From the NCBI GenBank assembly GCA_037833965.1, contig AP031358.1:7696001-7760000 (forward strand): a stretch of 64,000 nt of DNA. The letters run 5' to 3'. The notes beneath the pieces are model-generated. The model had not been told where the DNA came from. It did no database searches and saw nothing but the letters and a program-made list of their open reading frames with translations. The position numbers were made by a program, and so were the translations under genes. This DNA is from Marchantia polymorpha subsp. ruderalis (Eukaryota > Streptophyta > Marchantiopsida > Marchantiales > Marchantiaceae). The number at the start of each line of letters is the position of its first letter. Within the stretch, counting starts at the first letter, position 1. Below, one piece after another: positions 61,107 to 64,000 of the stretch.

Positions 61107-64000
61107 GGTGGCGCACAAGAGCGAATCAGTCGATGTACAAGGCGAGGAGCCGGAACGACGAGTCACCTAAAACACATCCCTCGCAGAGAACAGCTTGTTC
61201 AGCACTCGGGGTGTGGGTTAGTAATGCCTGAAGGATTTGACCATTGGAAAGGGTGTGCAGAAGCAAAGTAGCCGTGGGGAACAGCGGAAGTTGAAAGTCG
61301 TTGCGCGGGGGTGCTGCTTGGCTTCCACCAAAGTGAAAGGAACAGTTTTCGGTTCCTGTCACTATCCGCTATGCCCATTGAAACCATTCCCCTTCGACAC
61401 CACTCAACAGGCAGCAACCGTTTCCAAGGTCACATTACAAGGCTCACCGATCACAATCCCAGCCGCTTTCCCACGGCCCATGAAACTCTGGCTTCTTCTT
61501 CTTCTACTTCTTCTTCTTCTTCTTCTTCGTCGACACTCTCGTGTGCATTCCGCCTGACCTCGCTTCGTGACATTCTGGCCGTGCCACACGTTCTGCACAT
61601 GTTTCGGTCATTATCACGCAAGAAGACGATGCAAGAACGAACATGGCGTCGCGTCAGGACACTGCCACAGATGCTCGTCCTCGACCTTTGACCCTCTCTC
61701 TGCCTGCAGGCGAGACCAGCAATTTCACGCGATTCCATCGAACGCTTTATCCACTTCGCCGCGCCCCTGGCGCGCGAGACGTTGGGGAGGCGCGGGAGCC
61801 ACCAGTCTAATTTCAGAAATCGTTCGCCGATCTGGACAAATTGGCCCCCGTATCTTTGCGAGGCGTATACTCGAGAGTAGGCAGGCCTGCCCATACGGTC
61901 TTAATGGTGCACGGAAACGACGGTAAACCGACATAGGACTGAGTCTGCCGCCAATTTAACTGCACTTTCGACCTGAAAGGAGATCTGCTGTAGTGTGAAA
62001 GAAGAATGTCATGGGAATGATCACACCGCAGGTTGTGCTATCCTGGCTGCAGTAGATCATCTGACGGATCCGCTTTGATCGTAGATGCAACTACTGTCGA
62101 CTGCTCCATCCCAACATCACGACGAAGCACGTTATACTTGGTCTACGGCGTAGGTGGTCCTAAGGCCAGAGTGATAAACCGGTCACCAGACAGATACGGA
62201 CCGCATGAAATGCTTGTCATCCTGTCGCTACGAGATCCTATAGTCCAAGGGATACAATCGTTAGGTGGTGAATGAAAGCTTCGTTGGTTCGGGCAGGTTC
62301 GGGACGAGATCCGAATGAAAGCCAAGACGACGCTCGCTATTTTGTCGCGCTCAGGCAATTAAAACAACCGGCAGAAGCGAATGGCAGCGACTGGCAGGAG
62401 CGGGTGATTGGCCGAGAAGGCAAACGGCGAGCTCGGTCGCCTCATCTACGAAGGTCGTGGACCATGTGTGTTACGACCAGCAACGGAGGGCGAGGGATGG
62501 CGCACGGATCTTGAGGTGGATGTCGAGCGATCGACGACGTTCTGAAAGCTGACAGCGATTTCCGGCTGGTAGCCTCGTCGTCGAAGGCCTGTGCGCTTTT
62601 CTTATCTCTTCCCCGCGCTCCGCTTCCCTGCGCCCTCCACGTCTACCTCCGCTCTGAGTCCACGTAAGCGCGATCGACAGCCTCGAAACTAGATTCGTCC
62701 CGAATCTCTGGCGCTGTACCTTTCCCGATTCCGACTTTCTCTCGCAGTGATTGCACTTTCCCTTGAGCTTAGAATGACGGATCCTCCTCAAATGTGTGCT
62801 TGAACGAGAGCCGCAAGGCCTGCTGCGTAAAAGCCACCCTTTGCTGGCTAAGATGTTCTTTATTTGTAATAAGCGCAGCATTTTAGTTCCTAAGGTAAGT
62901 TATGGACAGTGTTCTTTACACATTTTTCCGCAATTTTCATACTCTTGCTATCGTAATTTGTGTTCATTAATTGTAAAACTCGACAGTAAGAACAGGGGAA
63001 AACGATAATGATTACTTTCTTGCCAATTTTTATAAAAAAAATAAAATTAAGATTTCCTGGAACTTTTGGACAATCCTTAGTCATTACCTGCATATCAACT
63101 ATTCGTCTTCAGAAGGTGGAAACGGATAGTGGTGGGAATTTGAGAGCCCACTGATCAATTTTCCTCGAAATTGTAGGCAGACTTCCATTCTTATCCATGC
63201 TTATGAGTTACTAGTAATCTAATGTTAAAGAAAGGATTACACTATTTATCTTCCCAATGCTGATCCTAAGCTGTGTAATCTGGTGGTACGAGCCTTCCAA
63301 TCGTAAAGTGGCCTGACATTGATCGATGTTTTCAATCAAATCATTCTGTGATACGTTATGGATAAATTACATTTACAAATTGAAATTAAAATATTAATAA
63401 ATATACAAAGGATAAGGTTTGAGATTGTTTTAGTTAAGGGATGGGCTAATTTATCGATTGGGAAATATACTATATAGTAGTAGATGGTTTATTTCGAATA
63501 ATATATTCACTTTTATTAACATGTGCGTTTTAGATAAGGTATCATATTAAGTGAAGAATAGAAAATAATATATATATATGAGTAAAAGTCCAAAATAAGA
63601 ATTTAAGTTTTATAATCGATTATTTGAAGATACTGTGCATAATTTTCATTCACACGTAGCTGTGGATAAAAGTACACTGTTCTTTCGTTCATAATTTTCT
63701 GTTTTACACAATGCGCGGTGAGTTTGAGGTTTGCCTGCCAGTTATGATAACACAAATAAGTACTAAATACTAACTCGTTTCCTGAACACATATTTTTTTT
63801 GACCAATTCCCACTGCTGTTTCCTTTGGCTTCGGTTTCAAAATCCGTTTGCAATTGATTCATGTACATCGATTTGGGACAAGAACAAGCCCCTCCAACAA
63901 GTCTTGTGGAAAATTGCAAGTTTACTGTCATACATATGTTACAAATGATCTCCCGCTTTGCGTACTTCGAGATCGACAGACATCGGGACACCGACAACGT
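61107..64000. other. EFHC1 upstream region and window end
   Basis: 61,170-62,880 is GC-richer, with a (TTC)n run near 61,493-61,532, and probably holds the EFHC1 promoter and perhaps that of a second, plus-strand gene. Open frames of 119-147 codons on both strands here show no recognisable domain and partly consist of the TTC repeat. A short plus-strand frame starting MFFICNKRS at 62,850 runs to a consensus donor at 62,894. 63,000-64,000 is AT-rich and empty as far as I can see. Confidence 0.45.
61493..61532. repeat. (TTC)n microsatellite
   Basis: An almost pure run of TTC triplets with one TAC interruption, about 390-430 bases upstream of the inferred EFHC1 start codon. On the minus strand it would read as a poly-Glu stretch, which explains a long but probably non-coding open frame. 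Confidence 0.9.

Noticed and set aside
61451-61926. Overlapping open frames of 119-147 codons on both strands
   Set aside because: Both strands are open because the DNA is GC-rich; the minus frame includes the TTC microsatellite as a Glu run. No domain recognised.
62471-62881. 136-codon minus-strand frame
   Set aside because: Composition (Arg/Ser/Gly-rich) fits GC-rich non-coding DNA and no motif is visible.
1-64000. tRNA genes, rRNA genes, CRISPR arrays
   Set aside because: No cloverleaf-like sequence, rRNA core motif or regularly spaced short repeat was seen on reading; a covariance-model scan was not possible.

Overview
This window looks like nuclear DNA of a land plant that keeps swimming (flagellated) sperm, most likely a bryophyte, possibly a lycophyte or fern. 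It carries a plastid ribosomal protein L17 gene and a plant-type S-adenosylmethionine carrier, together with a full-length EFHC1/Rib72 gene. EFHC1/Rib72 is a protein of ciliary doublet microtubules and is lost in plants without motile sperm. Genes have many short introns, intergenic DNA is very AT-rich, and retrotransposons are nested. No product name comes from a database search; all calls rest on motifs read by eye.

Layout. 1-6,060 is AT-rich repeat DNA. Its first 2.3 kb is a diverged direct duplicate of 23,291-24,912, and a ~610 bp inverted-repeat element sits in the first copy only. 6,061-21,745 is one Copia (Ty1) LTR retrotransposon with 289-bp LTRs and a TCACT target duplication. It is swollen by a nested chromodomain Gypsy element (12,391-17,508, AGTGG target duplication), a second Gypsy-type 5' fragment (about 7,776-10,330) and a GC-rich repetitive block (10,290-11,110). 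All are broken fossils. 21,746-29,080 is AT-rich with one very old Copia RNase H remnant.

From 29 kb onward the window is genic. It holds plastid bL17 (+, 29,427-30,763, 208 aa), a mitochondrial/plastid SAM carrier (-, 31,737-34,959, 326 aa, 12 exons), an acylphosphatase with a long N-terminal extension (-, 38,427-39,755, 195 aa), a SART3-like U4/U6 snRNP recycling factor (+, 43,751-50,878, 862 aa, 16 exons) and EFHC1 (-, 55,526-61,106, 639 aa, 13 exons). Every exon junction in these five models was checked for GT..AG borders and reading phase. The genes are ordinary neighbours, not a pathway cluster: plastid translation, methyl-donor transport, acyl-phosphate hydrolysis, splicing and the sperm axoneme.

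Most unusual observations: (1) two different Gypsy-type fossils here both carry a ~72-codon ORF between primer-binding site and gag, alike over a gap-free 43-residue stretch (15 identities by eye); (2) a ~101-bp tandem array of near-perfect hairpins, each unit ending in a degraded copy of the polypurine tract/LTR junction, sits just before the Copia 3' LTR; (3) a two-copy TIR element family with unrelated cores, one copy with a filled/empty site pair and one with an 11-bp target duplication; (4) a perfect 19-bp hairpin about 300 bp upstream of the L17 start. I found no tRNA, rRNA or CRISPR array.
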